Shown piece after piece: positions 54,285-64,000 of a stretch of DNA of 64,000 bases (positions are counted from its first letter, which is position 1; each line of letters starts with the position of its first letter). Position numbers and translations under genes: made by a program. A model generated the notes under the pieces. That model was not told the DNA's origin, ran no database searches, and saw only the letters and a program-made list of their open reading frames with translations. The stretch covers positions 310,001-374,000 of the forward strand of contig NZ_NOIS01000001.1 of assembly GCF_004137765.1 (NCBI RefSeq). The letters are read 5' to 3'. The DNA comes from Rothia uropygialis (GTDB lineage Bacteria > Actinomycetota > Actinomycetes > Actinomycetales > Micrococcaceae).

Positions 54285-55560
54285 CTCGGAACCGCGTTCA
54301 CCGGGCGAGCACCTCACCGCTCTGACCCGGTTGCTTGAATCTGTTGGGGCGAGCCCTCGGAGCGAAAGTCTAGCTCTCGGTAGGGCATACGGGCGTATCC
54401 TCGCGAATTCCGTCATTGCCTCAGAGGACTCGCCGCGTTTCGACAACTCCCAGATGGACGGCTACGCGCTCAGTGCCGAGGCGAACCGGTCGGAGGATCG
54501 TACTTTTGTTGCCGGCCCCGTATTGCCCGCGGGAACCGACCCCGCGCGCGACTATCCCAGAGGGTTGGATCGAGCCGATCTCGTCTGCCCGATCATGACC
54601 GGGTCCAAGCTGCCTGAGGGAACGGCTGCCGTCGTCCCGGTGGAAAAGTGTAATCCGCCGGAATTCGTGGCCGCCGGAGAACACTTGCAGGTTCCTACCG
54701 TCCCGAACGGGCAGTTTCTTCGAATGGCCGGATCGGACCTCATCCGGGGAGAGACTCTCGCCCCGGCGGGCAAACCACTCAGCGCCCAGGCCATCGGGGT
54801 TCTGGCGAGCCAAGGTATCGCGACGGTCGAGGTATGGGCCCGGCCCCGGGTGCTGATCTGTACTGGGGGAGAAGAGGTGTCCGCGGATGCGACGGTCCCG
54901 TTGGACAACGCCCAGATCCCGGATGCCAATGGTCCAATGCTCGAGGCACTGTGCCAGGAGCACGGCCTGGAAATCGCGGACAAAATCGTAACCGGCGACG
55001 ACGCCGACCAACTGCGTACCCGCCTGGAGGAAGCGGCCCAACGAGTTCAACCTGATCTCATCGTGACTTCCGGAGGTATCAGCCACGGGAAATTCGAGGT
55101 CGTTCGACAAGTCCTGGAGGCGGAGGCCCACGCCTGGTTCGGACACGTCGCTCAGCAACCCGGCGGCCCCCAAGGTTATGCCACGCTCTCCGGTGTCCCC
55201 GTCGTCGCGCTACCGGGAAATCCTGTGAGTACCCTTGTCTCCTTCCGTCTCTTCGTCGCCCCTCTGGCCGCCCGAATGTGGGAGGCAGCGCTGGAACGGC
55301 ATCCGGTCACCGCCCTCGTGTCCCAGGAACTTCGTGGTATTCCGGGAAAGACTCAATTCAGACGCGGCCGCCTCAAAGCTCGCGGCGACGCCACCTTCTG
55401 GGTCCAGGCCGTCGGAGGATCGGGCTCACATCTGCTTGCGCAATCCGTGGCCTCGAATTGCCTGATCGAAGTGCCGCCGGAAGCTGACTTGCCTCGCGGC
55501 TCCGCCGTACAAGTCCACCCGTTGACCACAGCTCTGGAGCACCTTGAGGAGAATTCATGA
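54277..55560 (+). CDS. moeA: Molybdopterin molybdenumtransferase MoeA, paralogue 2
   Basis: A 427-residue Moe[16 protein letters not shown] (~56-70), [18 protein letters not shown] (~105-123), [26 protein letters not shown], MoaB-like [16 protein letters not shown] (~258-275; the usual acidic G-x-x-D position is Phe-Glu), [15 protein letters not shown] and a C-terminal RGRLKARGD domain. Inserts Mo into MPT-AMP. Overlaps modB (8 bp) and moaC (ATGA). Closer to canonical MoeA than the paralogue at 49216. Confidence 0.93.
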   Translation: MHDSEPRSPGEHLTALTRLLESVGASPRSESLALGRAYGRILANSVIASEDSPRFDNSQMDGYALSAEANRSEDRTFVAGPVLPAGTDPARDYPRGLDRADLVCPIMTGSKLPEGTAAVVPVEKCNPPEFVAAGEHLQVPTVPNGQFLRMAGSDLIRGETLAPAGKPLSAQAIGVLASQGIATVEVWARPRVLICTGGEEVSADATVPLDNAQIPDANGPMLEALCQEHGLEIADKIVTGDDADQLRTRLEEAAQRVQPDLIVTSGGISHGKFEVVRQVLEAEAHAWFGHVAQQPGGPQGYATLSGVPVVALPGNPVSTLVSFRLFVAPLAARMWEAALERHPVTALVSQELRGIPGKTQFRRGRLKARGDATFWVQAVGGSGSHLLAQSVASNCLIEVPPEADLPRGSAVQVHPLTTALEHLEENS

Positions 55561-56048
55561 CAGAACACCACGACCGGCTGACCCATGTCCGCGACGACGG
55601 TTCGGCACACATGGTGGACGTGACCGGCAAGGATGAGACCAGCCGGGAGGCCACCGCGGTCGGGACCGTCCGGACCCGCCCCGACGTCGTCGAACTCATG
55701 TATGCCGCGGACCTTCCCAAGGGTGACGCATTGCCTGTCGCACGAATAGCCGGGATCATGGGCGCCAAGAAGACCCCAGACCTCATCCCGTTGTGCCACC
55801 CCTTGCCTTTGGGCAAGATCACGGTGGATTTCGATCGTCTCGAGGACGGCGTCCGGATCAAGGCGAGAGTCAAGACCCGCGGAGTGACAGGCGTCGAGAT
55901 GGAGGCGCTGACCGCAGTCAGTACGGCCGCGCTCGCCCTGTACGACATGATCAAAGCGGTCGACAAGCACGCCACGATCACTGATATGCGTGTCCTGGCC
56001 AAATCGGGCGGTAAATCCGGCTCCTGGTCCATCGAGGAGGACCGATGA
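55557..56048 (+). CDS. moaC: Cyclic pyranopterin monophosphate synthase MoaC
   Basis: A 163-residue Moa[48 protein letters not shown] (~62-83), [27 protein letters not shown] and [12 protein letters not shown] with the catalytic Lys pair. Converts the MoaA product to cPMP. ATGA overlaps on both sides with moeA and moaB/mog. Confidence 0.96.
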   Translation: MTEHHDRLTHVRDDGSAHMVDVTGKDETSREATAVGTVRTRPDVVELMYAADLPKGDALPVARIAGIMGAKKTPDLIPLCHPLPLGKITVDFDRLEDGVRIKARVKTRGVTGVEMEALTAVSTAALALYDMIKAVDKHATITDMRVLAKSGGKSGSWSIEEDR

Positions 56049-56530
56049 TCGGAGGAACAGCGGTGGTGCTCGTCGCCTCGACCCGGGCGGCGCGAGGAGT
56101 CTACGAGGATCATTCGGGCGCGACATTGGTCGACTGGTTGCGCTCCGCGGGCTTTTCGACTCCGGACCCGATCGTGGTCGAGGACGCGCACTTTGCGGAA
56201 GCCTTCGAGACGGCGGTTGCCGATGAGCGCGCGAGGCCACGGCTGATCATCACATCCGGGGGCACGGGCCTGAGTTCCGACGACCGAACGGTAGAGGCGG
56301 TCGCCCCGCACCTGGACTACGAAATCCCCGGGGTCATGTATGCCTTGTGGCGCAAGGGGCTCGAGTCGACGCCGACCGCGGTCCTTTCGCGGGGCGTCGC
56401 GGGAGTGATCGGCCGCAGTCTTGTGGTGACACTGCCCGGTTCTCCGGGCGGAGTCAAGGACGGAATTGCTGTTTTGGACGGAATCTACCCGCACGTTCTG
56501 AATCAATTGGAGGATCGTCATGACCACTGA
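56045..56530 (+). CDS. Molybdopterin adenylyltransferase-like protein (MoaB/Mog)
   Basis: A 161-residue MogA/MoaB fold protein: [39 protein letters not shown] (T-x-G-G-T-G and Asp pair binding MPT), [37 protein letters not shown]. Adenylylates molybdopterin before MoeA acts. Could be called moaB2 or mog; the difference is not resolvable here. Overlaps moaC (4 bp) and moaE (11 bp). Confidence 0.92.
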   Translation: MIGGTAVVLVASTRAARGVYEDHSGATLVDWLRSAGFSTPDPIVVEDAHFAEAFETAVADERARPRLIITSGGTGLSSDDRTVEAVAPHLDYEIPGVMYALWRKGLESTPTAVLSRGVAGVIGRSLVVTLPGSPGGVKDGIAVLDGIYPHVLNQLEDRHDH

Positions 56531-56996
56531 ACATTCCGGGGACCCGGCGTACGTGGCCGAGCAAACCGGCGTCGTGGTCAGGGCGGATGTGATCGAGGAG
56601 CCTCTCGAACCGCTGGCGGGCCAAGCGCGGTCGGCGACGCTGACCCGTGCCATGGGCGCACTCGTCGTCTTCGACGGGGTCGTCCGGGACCACGACGAGG
56701 GGCGTGGAGTCCAGGGGCTGACCTATACCGCGCACCCGCAGGTCGGGGAGATGATGCGGGAGGTCGCCGCGAAGGTTTCCGCGCGGAACCCCGAGGTCAG
56801 GTTGTGGGCAGTCCACCGGATCGGCCCCTTGGACATCGGCGAATCGGCTCTGACGATCATGGCGGCCGCGGCTCACCGCGGAACCGCCTTCCGGGCCTGC
56901 GAAGACATGGCGGATACGGTCAAGGCCGAAGTGCCGATATGGAAAGAACAGTTTTTGGACGACGGAACGGTCGACTGGGTGGGTTTGCAAGGCTAG
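56520..56996 (+). CDS. moaE: Molybdopterin synthase catalytic subunit MoaE
   Basis: A 158-residue MoaE: GALVVFDGVVRDHDEGRGVQGLTYTAHPQ (substrate Arg/His region), VRLWAVHRIGPLDIGESALTIM, AAAHRGTAFRACEDMADTVKAEVPIWKEQF with the catalytic Lys in VKAEVPIWKKE-type sequence. Works with MoaD, which is in the opposite arm. Last gene of the plus-strand arm. Confidence 0.95.
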   Translation: MTTEHSGDPAYVAEQTGVVVRADVIEEPLEPLAGQARSATLTRAMGALVVFDGVVRDHDEGRGVQGLTYTAHPQVGEMMREVAAKVSARNPEVRLWAVHRIGPLDIGESALTIMAAAAHRGTAFRACEDMADTVKAEVPIWKEQFLDDGTVDWVGLQG

Positions 56997-57082
56997 GGTG
57001 TGCACGAACCAGGTTACGGCGTGCATATCAGATCGTGCGGGGGCTCGAAAAGCACTCCATAGCCCGATGCCGCCCCCGTTCC

Positions 57083-58525
57083 CTAGGGCTGGACCGTGGG
57101 GACTTCCTTGGTCAAAGGCTCTGCCACGTCTTCCAGCCCCTTGTTCTCGGCATCGACGCCGAGGAACCACGCGACCAGGCCCCCGGCCATCATGATCGCC
57201 GCACCCATGAGATAACCCCAGACCAGCGGCCCGCGGTGTTCGCCGGTGCCGATGAGCAGACCGTAAATGAGCGGGGCAACCGAGCCGGCGACCTGCGCGA
57301 TCGAGAAGAAATAGCTGATGGCCTGGCCACGAACTTCGATCGGGAAGATCTCCGAGACGGTCAGATATGCGGCCGAGGCGCCGGCGCTCGCGAAGAAGAA
57401 GGCCACGCACCAGAAGATCGTATGAGTGATCGGTCCCAAGACGTTCATGGAGAATAAGATCGCGGAAGCAGCCAGTATCACCGCAGCGAGTCCGTAGGTT
57501 CCGAAAATCATCTTGCGGCGACCGATCGTGTCGAAAAGTCGACCCAGAAGGATCGGTCCCAAGAGAGACCCGAGTGCGAACGGGATCATGTACTTGCCGG
57601 CCGCCGAGTGGCTCACCCCGTAGAAAGTCTCCAGCACGATCGCATACGTGAAGAAGATGGCGTTGTAGAGGAAGGACTGGGTCACCATCAAAGTGATGCC
57701 CAGGACCGTGCGAGTCGGATATTGCTTGAGGAACACGTGGGCGAGTGATCTCAACGGCAGCTTCTCTTCGGGCTTGATCCGCAAAGCCTTGCTCTGGTCG
57801 ACCTCTGGGATATCGCGACCGTGAGAGCGGACATCGTGCTCGATGCCATCGACGACCGATTCTGCTTGTTCGCCGTGTCCGTGCGTCAGCATCCAGCGCG
57901 GGGATTCCGGGATGTGGCGACGTATCAGGATGAGGATCAGTCCCAGCACCGGGCCGATGAAGAAACCTATGCGCCAACCCCAGTCGATGGGGAAGAGGTC
58001 GGGGTCCAATAGGAAGATCGTTGCGATCGCACCGATCATCACACCGGCCCAGTAGGTCCCGTTGACGATCAGGTCCACGCGTCCTCGATATTTCGCCGGG
58101 ATCAACTCGTCGATAGTGGCATTGATCGCGCTGTACTCGCCGCCGATGCCGGCGCCCGCGACGAACCGCCAGATATAGAGGAACCACGGGGCGAAGGAGA
58201 GTCCTGCGATGCCCGAGCCGATCAGGTAGACCGCTAGTGTCAGGATGAAGAGCTTCCTCCGACCGATCCGATCGGTCAGAGCGCCGAAGAACAGCGACCC
58301 CAGGACCTGGCCCAGGAGGTAAGCGGTGGCCGCCCCGGTGATCTGGGTCGTGGACATGTTGAGGGTCTGCGCGAAGCCATTGGCCGCGACGATCTGGACC
58401 TCGAGACCGTCGAGAATCCATGCGGTCCCCAGACCAACGATCACCATGGTGTGAAATGTGCTCCAGGGCAGGCGGTCCAGACGAGCTGGGATCAAGCTGG
58501 TAACTGACTTCATGGTGACAAACAT
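57083..58525 (-). CDS. MFS transporter (sugar/aromatic-acid porter type)
   Basis: A 480-residue, 12-helix permease. ILDGLEVQIVAANGF in helix 1, loop 2-3 GALTDRIGRRKLFIL (D-R-x-G-R-R-K), RFVAGAGIGGEYSAINATIDELIPAKYRGR, PESPRWML after helix 6 and LFDTIGRRKMIFG in loop 8-9 are signatures of the sugar-porter/aromatic-acid:H+ symporter (SP/AAHS-like) group. Substrate unknown. Start at 58525 or the Met four codons on; no strong Shine-Dalgarno. Convergent with moaE; divergent from the glycine riboswitch. Confidence 0.87.
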   Translation of the reverse strand: MFVTMKSVTSLIPARLDRLPWSTFHTMVIVGLGTAWILDGLEVQIVAANGFAQTLNMSTTQITGAATAYLLGQVLGSLFFGALTDRIGRRKLFILTLAVYLIGSGIAGLSFAPWFLYIWRFVAGAGIGGEYSAINATIDELIPAKYRGRVDLIVNGTYWAGVMIGAIATIFLLDPDLFPIDWGWRIGFFIGPVLGLILILIRRHIPESPRWMLTHGHGEQAESVVDGIEHDVRSHGRDIPEVDQSKALRIKPEEKLPLRSLAHVFLKQYPTRTVLGITLMVTQSFLYNAIFFTYAIVLETFYGVSHSAAGKYMIPFALGSLLGPILLGRLFDTIGRRKMIFGTYGLAAVILAASAILFSMNVLGPITHTIFWCVAFFFASAGASAAYLTVSEIFPIEVRGQAISYFFSIAQVAGSVAPLIYGLLIGTGEHRGPLVWGYLMGAAIMMAGGLVAWFLGVDAENKGLEDVAEPLTKEVPTVQP

Positions 58526-58699
58526 AACGTTGCTATCCAGATCAGGCTAGTGGCCCACATCGTCACGAGGCACGAGGCGGCAGTTTTGTGAGAAAAGGGG
58601 CTTCTTGCCTCGTCAGGGCGCCTTCTCGACAATGCCGGGGCCCGATGTTCGCCCGCACCCGTGCGATGTGGCACACTTAAAAGGAAATTGCCGCTCAAG

Positions 58700-58885
58700 C
58701 ACTGCGGGAGAGCCTCGGCTGGACCGGGCGCCGAAGGAGCAAACCCTCCCCGGGAAACTCTCAGGCCAATGAACCGTAGTGCCAGGCAACTCTGGAAAGG
58801 GGCTCCATGGCCCCGCCGAAGGGGCAAGGCCGCTTGAGACTCCGCGGCCGAAAACTCTCAGGTCAAGGCACAGAGCGGGGAGGAC
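58700..58885 (+). ncRNA. Tandem glycine riboswitch
   Basis: Two consecutive aptamers upstream of gcvP. Aptamer 1 (~58703-58796): GCGGGAGAGCC, CGCCGAAGGAGCAA, GGGAAACTCTCAGGCCAA, ending ACTCTGGA. Aptamer 2 (~58799-58880): GGGGCTCCATGG, CGCCGAAGGGGCAAGG, CGAAAACTCTCAGGTCAAGG, ending ACAGAG. The GCCGAAGG and AAACTCTCAGG blocks are the diagnostic glycine-aptamer cores, here repeated at the expected spacing. Known examples switch on glycine-cleavage genes when glycine is high; the downstream gene is gcvP, 25 bp away. Confidence 0.95.
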
Positions 58886-58909
58886 AGTTCCGTCGACCCC
58901 GGAGAGATC

Positions 58910-61783
58910 ATGTCCTTCCTCGATCGCCACCTTGGCCCCCGTACCGCAGACATCACCTCGATGCTCGAGGAGCTCGGATTCGAATCCCTGGACGCCCTGG
59001 CTGACGCCGCGGTTCCCGGTTCCATTCGCAAAACCGCATCACTCGAATTGCCCGGCCTGCCTGAAGCCCTGAGCGAGCACGAGGCCTCCGAACGCATCCG
59101 GAGCCTCGCCGATCGCAACCAGGTCAAGGTCCAAATGATTGGTCAAGGGTATTCGGAGACCATCACCCCGGCCGTCCTTCGTCGCAACATCCTGGAAAAC
59201 CCGGGTTGGTATACCTCGTACACCCCGTATCAGCCGGAAATCTCTCAGGGCCGGCTCGAGGCCCTGCTGAATTTCCAGAACGCGATCATGGACCTCACGG
59301 GAATGGACATCGCCAACGCCTCAATGCTGGACGAGTCCACGTCCGCAGCCGAAGCCGTGGTCATGATGCGCCGGGCCAACCGCAAGGTCAAGGCCGGCAA
59401 GGTCGTCGTGGATTCGCGGCTGCTGCCCCAAACCCTGCGAATTATCGAAGGCCGTGCGTCGACCCTTGGGATCGAGATCGTCATAACAGACCTTTCGGAA
59501 GGGCTGCCGGGCGGTGACCTGTGCGGGGTCCTCGCCGCGCAGATCGGCGCGGACGGGCAGGTTATTGACAACACTGACCTCGTCGAGAAGGCGCACGAGC
59601 GCAATGCTCTGGTCACCATCGCGACGGATCCCCTCGCGCTCGCTCTGCTCACCTCGCCGGGATCCCAGGGGGCCGATATTGCGATCGGCAGTTCCCAGCG
59701 TTTCGGCGTTCCTCTCTTCTTCGGCGGACCGCACGCTGCGTTCATCGCGATTCGGCGTGGGCTGGAGCGCTCGCTTCCCGGGCGGTTGGTCGGAGTCAGC
59801 ACCGACGCAACCGGTCGTCCCGCGTATCGCTTGTCGCTGCAAACCCGAGAGCAGCACATCCGGCGCGAGAAGGCGACGTCGAATATCTGTACAGCGCAGG
59901 CGCTGCTCGCAATCGTCGCCGGAGCATACGCGGTGTACCACGGCCCGGAAGGACTGCGTCGGATCGCGGAGGAAATCCACGACAAGGCCGCCTACCTCGC
60001 CGCGGGACTCGAAGCCGGAGGGATCGAGCTCGCGCACCGGGTCTTCTTCGACACCGTAACCGCGATCGTGCCCGGGCGTGCGGACGAGGTTGTGGCCGCC
60101 GCATTGGACAAGGGCATAAATCTCCGCAGAGTCGATGCCCATCGCGTAGGCATCAGCGTCGGAGAACCTCATACCTTTGATCAGCTCGACGCGGTGCTGT
60201 CCGCGTTCGGTTCGGCTCCTTCGGATACATCGGGGGAGTTCGACCTGCCCGCCGAGACGCTGCGCCAGGACGACTACCTGAGCCATCCCACTTTCCACAG
60301 TCACCGCAGCGAGACCTCCATGATGCGTTACCTTCGGGAGCTTTCCGACAAGGATCTCGCTCTGGACCGCACGATGATTCCCCTGGGCTCCTGCACCATG
60401 AAGCTCAACGCTGCTTCGGAGATGGAACCCATCTCATGGCCTGAGTTTGCGAATATTCATCCGCTCGCGCCTCGAGACCAAGCTCAGGGCTGGCTCGAAC
60501 TGATCAAGAACCTCGAGGACTGGCTGACCGCCATCACCGGATACTCGGCCGTCTCGCTCCAGCCGAATGCCGGATCACAAGGTGAGTACGCGGGCCTTCA
60601 GGCGATCCGCGATTACCACCGTGACCGAGGAGAATCCGGGCGCGATCTCGTGCTGATTCCGGCCTCGGCGCACGGTACCAACGCGGCTTCGGCCGTGATG
60701 GCGGGACTGAAAGTCGTTTCGGTGGCCACCGCGGAAGACGGATCGATCCTCGTCGACGATGTGAAAGCCAAAATCGAGAAATACGGACAGCAGCTCGCCG
60801 GCATCATGATCACCTACCCCTCGACTCATGGCGTCTTCGAGGAGACCGTGACCCAGGTTTGTCAGCTGGTCCACGATGCGGGCGGTCAGGTCTATGTCGA
60901 TGGTGCGAACCTCAACGCCTTGGTGGGCCTCGCCGCCCCGGGCGAGTTCGGCGGCGACGTCTCCCACCTCAATTTGCACAAGACGTTCTGTATCCCGCAC
61001 GGTGGGGGCGGCCCGGGAGTCGGACCGGTCGCCGTGGCCTCACAACTGGCTCCGTACCTGCCGGGCGATGCCGCCGAGCTCGACGCCGAATCCGGCGCCG
61101 ACTCGAAGCGAGTGGAAGCCGTTTCGCAGGCCTTCTTCGGTTCGGCGGGGGTTCTTCCGATCTCGTGGATGTACATTGCGATGACGGGCGGCGAGGGTCT
61201 TCGGCGAACGGCCGAGGTCGCGATCCTCAACGCGAATTATCTGGCCAGACGCCTCAACGAATATTTCCCCGTGCTGTACACGGGTCCGTCCGGCTTGGTT
61301 GCCCACGAGTGCATCTTGGACCTCAGGCCCATGACGCAGGCCTCGGGGATCACCGCGGAGGACGTATGCAAGCGCCTGATCGACTACGGATTCCACGCTC
61401 CGACGTTGGCCTTCCCCGTGGCCGGGACGCTCATGGTCGAGCCCACCGAGTCCGAAGATCTCGAGGAACTCGAACGGTTCATCGAGGCAATGGCCCAAAT
61501 CCACGCCGAAATGACCGAGGTGGCCCAAGGACTGGTCGACGCCGAGCGGTCGGTCCTGCGGTTGGCGCCGCATACGGCGGAGATGCTCTCAGCCGATGAG
61601 TGGGACCGGGAATATTCGCGCTCGAAGGCCGGTTACCCCGTGACAAGCCTGCGCCGTCACAAGTACTGGGCGCCGGTCGGCCGAATCGACGGTACCGCGG
61701 GCGACCGCAATTTCGTCTGTGAATGCCCTCCGATCGAGGCCTTCGACCTCGAAGCAACGAGTGCCGAATCCACCTCTGAGTAA
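58910..61783 (+). CDS. gcvP: Glycine dehydrogenase (decarboxylating), P-protein
   Basis: A 957-residue single-chain P-protein, normal length. N-half: [73 protein letters not shown]-half: [19 protein letters not shown] [17 protein letters not shown], the PLP lysine in [16 protein letters not shown] (Lys691), and [13 protein letters not shown]. Decarboxylates glycine and passes the aminomethyl group to GcvH. ATG at 58910 with GGAGAG upstream; directly under riboswitch control. gcvT follows after 28 bp. Confidence 0.97.
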   Translation: MSFLDRHLGPRTADITSMLEELGFESLDALADAAVPGSIRKTASLELPGLPEALSEHEASERIRSLADRNQVKVQMIGQGYSETITPAVLRRNILENPGWYTSYTPYQPEISQGRLEALLNFQNAIMDLTGMDIANASMLDESTSAAEAVVMMRRANRKVKAGKVVVDSRLLPQTLRIIEGRASTLGIEIVITDLSEGLPGGDLCGVLAAQIGADGQVIDNTDLVEKAHERNALVTIATDPLALALLTSPGSQGADIAIGSSQRFGVPLFFGGPHAAFIAIRRGLERSLPGRLVGVSTDATGRPAYRLSLQTREQHIRREKATSNICTAQALLAIVAGAYAVYHGPEGLRRIAEEIHDKAAYLAAGLEAGGIELAHRVFFDTVTAIVPGRADEVVAAALDKGINLRRVDAHRVGISVGEPHTFDQLDAVLSAFGSAPSDTSGEFDLPAETLRQDDYLSHPTFHSHRSETSMMRYLRELSDKDLALDRTMIPLGSCTMKLNAASEMEPISWPEFANIHPLAPRDQAQGWLELIKNLEDWLTAITGYSAVSLQPNAGSQGEYAGLQAIRDYHRDRGESGRDLVLIPASAHGTNAASAVMAGLKVVSVATAEDGSILVDDVKAKIEKYGQQLAGIMITYPSTHGVFEETVTQVCQLVHDAGGQVYVDGANLNALVGLAAPGEFGGDVSHLNLHKTFCIPHGGGGPGVGPVAVASQLAPYLPGDAAELDAESGADSKRVEAVSQAFFGSAGVLPISWMYIAMTGGEGLRRTAEVAILNANYLARRLNEYFPVLYTGPSGLVAHECILDLRPMTQASGITAEDVCKRLIDYGFHAPTLAFPVAGTLMVEPTESEDLEELERFIEAMAQIHAEMTEVAQGLVDAERSVLRLAPHTAEMLSADEWDREYSRSKAGYPVTSLRRHKYWAPVGRIDGTAGDRNFVCECPPIEAFDLEATSAESTSE

Positions 61784-61811
61784 CCACTCCTGAAGAGAAA
61801 CGAGCATTGTC

Positions 61812-62996
61812 ATGACGATTCAGAACCAGGACTACATTCCGAATCCCGAAAGCCCCCGCAAGACGCCCCTGTACGGCCTTCACGAAGCCCTCGGTGCGTC
61901 CTTCACGGACTTCGGCGGTTGGGAAATGCCGCTGAAGTACGGCAACGACGTCGCCGAGCACAAAGCGGTTCGGGAGACCGCCGGTCTTTTCGACCTGTCC
62001 CACATGGGCGAAATACGCATCACGGGCCCAGATGCCACCGCGCTTCTCGACTATGCGTTGGTCTCTTCCTTCTCCAAGCTTGCCGTCGGCCGCGCGAAGT
62101 ACTCCGTGATGGCCAATGAACAAGGTGGGCTGGTCGACGACCTGATTACGTATCGTGTGGCCGAGGAGGAATACCTCGTCGTTCCCAACGCCTCCAATGC
62201 GGACGCCGTCCTCCGTGAGTTCACCGTCCGTGGAACCGAATTCGATGCGAGCGTCCACGAAGAAACCGCGGCCACCTCGCTCGTTGCATTGCAGGGACCC
62301 GTGGCGGCCGAAGTTCTGGAGAGCGTCCTCGACGAACTTCAGCTCGCCGAAGGAGGCACGGAACTTCCCGGACTCAAGTATTACGCGTCCGCGCCCGCGA
62401 CCGTGGGCGGCATCGACGTTCTGCTCGCCCGCACTGGGTACACGGGTGAGGATGGATTCGAACTGTATGTACCCAACGAGTCGGCCGAGGCCCTTTGGAA
62501 ACTTCTCCAGGAGGCCGGGAAGGACAAAGGGGTCGTGCCTGCGGGCCTGGCTGCCCGCGACTCCTTGCGACTCGAAGCGGGCATGCCGCTCTACGGACAC
62601 GAGCTCGGAGCCGATATCTCTCCCTATACCTCGGGACTGGGAAGAATGGTCGACGGCGCGCTCAAGAGCAAAGCGGACTTCGTCGGCAGGAGCGCATTGG
62701 AGAAGGCACAAAGCGCCGCAGAGGACCCAGACCATCGGGTACTTGTTGGGCTCAAAGGCCTGTCCAAACGGCCCGCACGCGCCGGTTCGACGCTGCTCGA
62801 GGGCGATGGGGACGAGGGCCGGGAGATCGGGGAAGTCACATCCGGGATTCCGTCGCCGACCCTGGGCTACCCTGTAGCGCTGGCTTTCGTCGAGGCCCGG
62901 CACGCAGACGTGGGAACAACCATCGCGGTCGACATCCGCGGAAAATCCAATGATTTCGAGGTCGTGGAACTGCCGTTCTACAGCCGATCGAAATAG
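61812..62996 (+). CDS. gcvT: Glycine cleavage system aminomethyltransferase, T-protein
   Basis: A 394-residue GcvT: TPLYGLHEALGASFTDFGGWEMPLKYG, GLFDLSHMGEIRITGPDA, GGLVDDLITYRV, ARTGYTGEDGFELYV, GLAARDSLRLEAGMPLYGHEL with the catalytic Asp/Arg region. Transfers the methylene group from GcvH to tetrahydrofolate. Same operon as gcvP. gcvH and lpd are not in the window; gcvH may lie beyond sdaA or elsewhere. Confidence 0.96.
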   Translation: MTIQNQDYIPNPESPRKTPLYGLHEALGASFTDFGGWEMPLKYGNDVAEHKAVRETAGLFDLSHMGEIRITGPDATALLDYALVSSFSKLAVGRAKYSVMANEQGGLVDDLITYRVAEEEYLVVPNASNADAVLREFTVRGTEFDASVHEETAATSLVALQGPVAAEVLESVLDELQLAEGGTELPGLKYYASAPATVGGIDVLLARTGYTGEDGFELYVPNESAEALWKLLQEAGKDKGVVPAGLAARDSLRLEAGMPLYGHELGADISPYTSGLGRMVDGALKSKADFVGRSALEKAQSAAEDPDHRVLVGLKGLSKRPARAGSTLLEGDGDEGREIGEVTSGIPSPTLGYPVALAFVEARHADVGTTIAVDIRGKSNDFEVVELPFYSRSK

Positions 62997-63052
62997 ATTC
63001 CGTGACTTCCGGTTCTGCCGAAGCACAAGTACCAGGGGAGGTGTGGAAGGCC

Positions 63053-64000
63053 ATGAAAAGCACCACCGATATCAGCATTTTCGACCTGTTCAGCATCGGT
63101 GTGGGTCCCTCAAGCTCCCACACCGTGGGGCCGATGAGAGCTGCCAACCGATTCGTCACCGAACTGATCGGCGCTGGTCGTCTCGATGACGTCGCAGGGA
63201 TCAAGGTCGACCTCTACGGTTCCTTGGCCGCAACGGGTGCAGGACATGGAACCATGTCCGCGGTCGTCAAGGGACTCCTGGGCTGGGTCCCGGAGACCAT
63301 TGACGTCGCAGAGGCCGAACGGATGGTCTCCGAGAATCAGGCAACCGGAAAGCTCGTGCTCGCTGGATTCGGACCCGAAGTAACTCCGTCCGAGGCGGGC
63401 CGGGACCTCTTGGTCTCCGGACCCGAGGTCGAGGTCAGCGAAGCCGCGATGGTGCTGCGGCCGCTGACCATCCTGGAGCGGCATACCAACGGTATTCGTT
63501 TCACCGCGACCGACGCGGACGGGTTGATGCTGGACGAGAGGACATACTTCTCCGTTGGCGGCGGATTCGTGATCGAAGAAGGCGAAGAAGCCGCCGGGGG
63601 AGACAGCCTCACGGACGTTCCGTACGCGTTCGAATCCGCCGAGGAATTGATCTCACAAGCCAACGAGGCACGCATCTCGATTGCGGAACTCAAGATGGCC
63701 AACGAGATGACGGCGCGTTCTCGCGAGGACGTCGAGGCCGGGATCCTCCGGATCTACCGCGTCATGCGCGAATGCATCGGGTCCTCGCTGACACGGATCG
63801 GATACCTCCCGGGTGCCCTCAAGGTCCGGTGCCGGGCCCAGCGCTGGCATCGGGAACTGCTGGACGAAGATCCCAACAAGGACCCGCAGTACGCGATCGA
63901 TTGGGTCAACCTGATTGCGCTCGCGGTCAACGAGGAAAATGCCTTCGGCGGCAAAGTCGTCACGGCTCCGACGAATGGTGCGGCCGGAATCGTGCCGGCG
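63053..64000 (+). CDS. sdaA: L-serine ammonia-lyase (3' end outside window)
   Basis: 316 codons of a one-chain Fe-S serine dehydratase: SIFDLFSIGVGPSSSHTVGPMRAANRF (beta domain start), LYGSLAATGAGHGT, RTYFSVGGGFV, then the alpha-domain start ISIAELKMANEM and VVTAPTNGAAGIVP at the edge; the cluster cysteines would come later. Converts serine to pyruvate and ammonia, downstream of the glycine-to-serine route. ATG 63053 is chosen; in-frame GTG codons at 63041 (abutting AGGGGAGG) and 63002 are alternatives. 56 bp after gcvT, so probably under the same riboswitch. Confidence 0.94.
   Translation, partial: MKSTTDISIFDLFSIGVGPSSSHTVGPMRAANRFVTELIGAGRLDDVAGIKVDLYGSLAATGAGHGTMSAVVKGLLGWVPETIDVAEAERMVSENQATGKLVLAGFGPEVTPSEAGRDLLVSGPEVEVSEAAMVLRPLTILERHTNGIRFTATDADGLMLDERTYFSVGGGFVIEEGEEAAGGDSLTDVPYAFESAEELISQANEARISIAELKMANEMTARSREDVEAGILRIYRVMRECIGSSLTRIGYLPGALKVRCRAQRWHRELLDEDPNKDPQYAIDWVNLIALAVNEENAFGGKVVTAPTNGAAGIVPA

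Noticed and set aside
56454-58421. 655-codon minus-strand open frame
   Set aside because: It overlaps the MFS gene in another frame and moaE on the opposite strand; Arg/Asp/His-rich composition typical of an out-of-frame reading.
61479-63026. 515-codon minus-strand open frame
   Set aside because: Antisense to gcvT and the gcvP end; no recognisable domain.

Overview
The window looks like a chromosomal segment of an actinobacterium of the Micrococcaceae type (Rothia/Kocuria/Arthrobacter relatives). The grounds are a mycothiol synthase domain, a GlnR-type orphan regulator next to it, HadA/HadB-like dehydratases beside murB, the order aspC, tRNA-Trp, secE, nusG, rplK, rplA, rplJ, rplL, and several start codons lying 6-7 nt after a TANNNT -10 box (leaderless transcripts). 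One backbone line sampled by eye is 36/60 G+C. The species cannot be named from sequence reading alone.

Layout. 1-2.5 kb: CocE/NonD-type hydrolase and divergent TetR regulator sharing a palindromic operator, then a 31-base poly-G tract. 2.5-5.4 kb: a divergent pair, a DUF6882-like protein and an SseB-like protein. 5.5-7.7 kb: fur-katA peroxide unit with a Fur-type box over its promoter. 7.9-11.7 kb: htpX, yajQ, a small unknown gene, tRNA-Tyr, trxA, a HhH-GPD DNA glycosylase. 11.7-12.5 kb: a decayed DUF2079 membrane-protein gene. 12.7-19.6 kb: DEAD-box RNA helicase, tRNA-Thr, tRNA-Met, HadA/HadB-like pair, an MFS permease with an apparent ATC start, murB, a TIGR02611-like membrane protein. 19.5-27.9 kb (minus strand): gntR, asd, folA, thyA, a Nudix/phosphatase (MutT1-like), a mycothiol synthase-polyphosphate kinase fusion, glnR. 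28.2-30.8 kb: small membrane proteins, nitrobindin, ygfZ. 30.9-33.4 kb: pfkA and an aspartate-type aminotransferase. 33.7-39.2 kb: tRNA-Trp, secE-nusG, rplK-rplA, an orphan ABC ATPase, an L10 leader, rplJ-rplL.

39.4-49 kb is an accessory island, more GC-rich than the backbone (one sampled line 42/60 G+C). It has a TetR gene and a tightly overlapping seven-gene operon: two ABC exporter-fold half-transporters (IrtAB/YbtPQ-like), two tandem MptD-like ECF S components, an ECF T component, a double ABC ATPase (ECF A-A') and an MFS permease. A broken siderophore-type ABC ATPase remnant and a 10-base poly-C tract lie at its left edge. It is best read as an acquired metallophore or small-molecule transport system; the substrate is unknown.

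49.2-57 kb holds a two-armed molybdenum cofactor locus: moeA-like, mobA, moaD, moaA on the minus strand and modA, modB, moeA, moaC, moaB/mog, moaE on the plus strand, with no modC. 57-64 kb: an MFS permease, a tandem glycine riboswitch, gcvP, gcvT and the start of sdaA, a glycine/serine catabolic unit.

The least ordinary features are the mycothiol synthase-PPK1 fusion, the ECF/half-transporter/MFS island with duplicated S components, the shared CocE/TetR operator, and the MFS gene whose best-placed start is ATC.
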